From NCBI GenBank assembly GCA_002417905.1, contig DIDB01000081.1, forward strand, positions 1-6,476: a stretch of 6,476 nt of DNA, given 5' to 3'. The notes beneath the pieces are model-generated. The model ran no database searches. It was not told the DNA's origin and worked only from the letters and a program-made list of their open reading frames with translations. Below are positions 5,511 through 6,476 of the stretch, one piece after another. This stretch comes from Pseudomonadaceae bacterium UBA5811. GTDB taxonomy: Bacteria > Pseudomonadota > Gammaproteobacteria > Pseudomonadales > Pseudomonadaceae. Within the stretch, counting starts at the first letter, position 1, and every line of letters starts with the position of its first letter. Made by a program: the position numbers and the translations under genes.

Positions 5511-6476
5511 ATGACCGTTGACCTGCACTGCCACAGCACCGCCTCGGATGGTGCCCTGACTCCGGCGGCGCTGGTCAGGCGGGCGGGCGAGCAGGGCATC
5601 ACCCGGCTGGCCCTGACCGATCACGACACCATCGAAGGACTGGCTGAAGCCCGCTGTACTGCTGCAGCACTGGGTATCCAGCTGATTAACGGGGTTGAGC
5701 TGTCCTGCTGCTGGCAGGGCATGACCCTACATGTTCTCGGTTATGCTTTCGCCAGCGAGGCCCCCGCCCTTGTCCAGGCCACCCGGACACTGCACGAGGG
5801 CCGCTGGCAGCGGGCCAGGACCATTGCCGGGCGGCTGGCACGCCATGGCATGCCGGGCACCCTGGAAGGGGCCCGGGCCATCCAGCAGGCGCTGGGCGAC
5901 AGCAGCAATGCCCCGGCCCGCCCACACTTTGCTGAGTATCTGGTCCAGGAGGGCTTTGTCCGGGACCGCCAGGAAGCATTCCGCAAATGGCTGGGTGCCG
6001 GCCGGCTCGGCGATGTCAAGCAGCACTGGCCTACGCTGGAGCAGACCATGGAAACCCTGCGCCACGCTGGTGCCTGGATCAGCCTGGCCCATCCCTGGCA
6101 GTACGACATGACCGGCAGCAAACGGCGCCGGCTGGTGCAGGAATTTGCCCGGCTCGGCGGCCATGCCCTGGAAGTGGTCAATGGCCTGCAGCCCGTGGAG
6201 CAGCTCGGCCCACTGGCCCGCCTGACCCGGGAAGCCGGACTGATGGCCAGTGCCGGCAGTGACTTTCATGCCCCAGCCGGCTGGTCGGAACTGGGCCTGT
6301 TCCGGCCGCTACCCCCCGACCCGTCACCGCTGTCTCCCCACCTGCCGCGCCCCCACGACCAGCTCTCCACCACCCGGACCCCGCGAGCCGCCCGAGCCGC
6401 TTTACCCACACCCCCCCCGACAACCCCCAGCCCCGCCCGACGCCCCACGCCGCCGGACACCTCCCCACAGCCAGCC
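5511..6476 (+). CDS. rnm: PHP-domain phosphoesterase, RNase AM / TrpH (YciV) family; 3' end unreliable or incomplete
   Basis: Members are metal-dependent PHP phosphoesterases. E. coli RNase AM trims 5' ends of rRNA precursors, and relatives hydrolyse 3',5'-nucleotide bisphosphates. Metal-binding motifs are present in order: DLHCHSTASDG (4-14, His6 and His8), LTDHDT (35-40), GVELS (61-65, Glu63), HVLGY (74-78), ARPHFAEYLV (136-145), SLAHPWQYD (191-199, His194) and SAGSDFHAP (247-255, Asp251 and His253). The ATG at 5511 has AGGAG at 5498-5502, 8 nt upstream; two ATGs further up (5413, 5461) are in other frames. Homologues are about 285-295 residues, so a stop is expected near base 6370-6390. 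Instead the frame stays open to the edge (322 codons). From about residue 268 (base 6312) it becomes a proline-rich tail unlike the family. The first ~267 residues, including every catalytic motif, look intact. The true C-terminus, perhaps 20 residues, cannot be read here. Confidence 0.9.
   Translation, partial: MTVDLHCHSTASDGALTPAALVRRAGEQGITRLALTDHDTIEGLAEARCTAAALGIQLINGVELSCCWQGMTLHVLGYAFASEAPALVQATRTLHEGRWQRARTIAGRLARHGMPGTLEGARAIQQALGDSSNAPARPHFAEYLVQEGFVRDRQEAFRKWLGAGRLGDVKQHWPTLEQTMETLRHAGAWISLAHPWQYDMTGSKRRRLVQEFARLGGHALEVVNGLQPVEQLGPLARLTREAGLMASAGSDFHAPAGWSELGLFRPLPPDPSPLSPHLPRPHDQLSTTRTPRAARAALPTPPPTTPSPARRPTPPDTSPQPA
6312..6476. other. C-rich, low-complexity window end; probably unreliable sequence
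   Basis: By hand count bases 6301-6476 hold about 105 C and 32 G, and the last 116 bases only 6 T. By contrast, 6121-6180 in the same gene has 18 C and 23 G. Poly-C runs of 6 (6312-6317) and 8 (6411-6418) occur. All three visible signs of coding fade at once: homology, normal codon mix and the expected stop. No following gene is recognisable. The simplest reading is accumulated base-call error at a contig end, where C and A replace G and T. A genuine proline-rich extension or low-complexity DNA is less likely. Confidence 0.6.

Noticed and set aside
5411..5624. Two short minus-strand frames over the start of the PHP gene
   Set aside because: They lie antisense to the conserved N-terminal metal-binding motifs of the PHP protein and show no features of their own.
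6178..6468. Minus-strand Gly/Arg-rich frames at the right end
   Set aside because: Their glycine-rich translations simply reflect the C-rich anomalous tail and the antisense of the PHP gene; they are not evidence of a protein.

Overview
The window looks like chromosomal DNA from a high-GC gammaproteobacterium. The Entner-Doudoroff gene pair edd-glk, a Cpx-type two-component system with a Spy/CpxP-like gene between its two halves, and a yciI gene divergent from a PHP phosphoesterase together resemble the Pseudomonas side of the class. I recall similar groupings in Pseudomonas from memory and could not check this. No mobile elements, RNA genes or CRISPR arrays were seen.

Layout on the minus strand, in the direction of transcription (right to left): yciI (5263-4964), then a response regulator of the CpxR type (4887-4207), a small periplasmic Spy/CpxP-family protein (4105-3629), a CpxA-type sensor kinase (3511-2132), phosphogluconate dehydratase edd (2053-227) and the first 76 codons of glucokinase glk (230 to the window edge). 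On the plus strand, one gene for a PHP-family RNase AM/TrpH-like phosphoesterase starts at 5511. Its conserved part ends near 6312, and the frame then stays open to the window edge.

The functional logic falls into three blocks. CpxR, the Spy-like protein and CpxA form an envelope-stress circuit. A near-consensus CpxR box (GTAAA-N6-GTAAA, 4189-4204) lies just downstream of the cpxR stop and upstream of the Spy-like gene, so the regulator probably drives this gene and perhaps cpxA behind it. The edd-glk pair is translationally coupled through an ATGA overlap and channels glucose through 6-phosphogluconate to KDPG. A candidate sigma70 promoter lies in the 78-nt gap between cpxA and edd, so the metabolic pair need not depend on the Cpx transcript. 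The yciI/PHP pair is a divergent housekeeping block.

The most unusual stretch is the last ~165 bases. It turns abruptly C-rich and G/T-poor, carries poly-C runs, and translates to a proline-rich tail that does not belong to the PHP family. This looks more like an unreliable contig end than biology. I see no clear evidence of a previously undescribed system; the features are mostly recognisable families in an informative arrangement.
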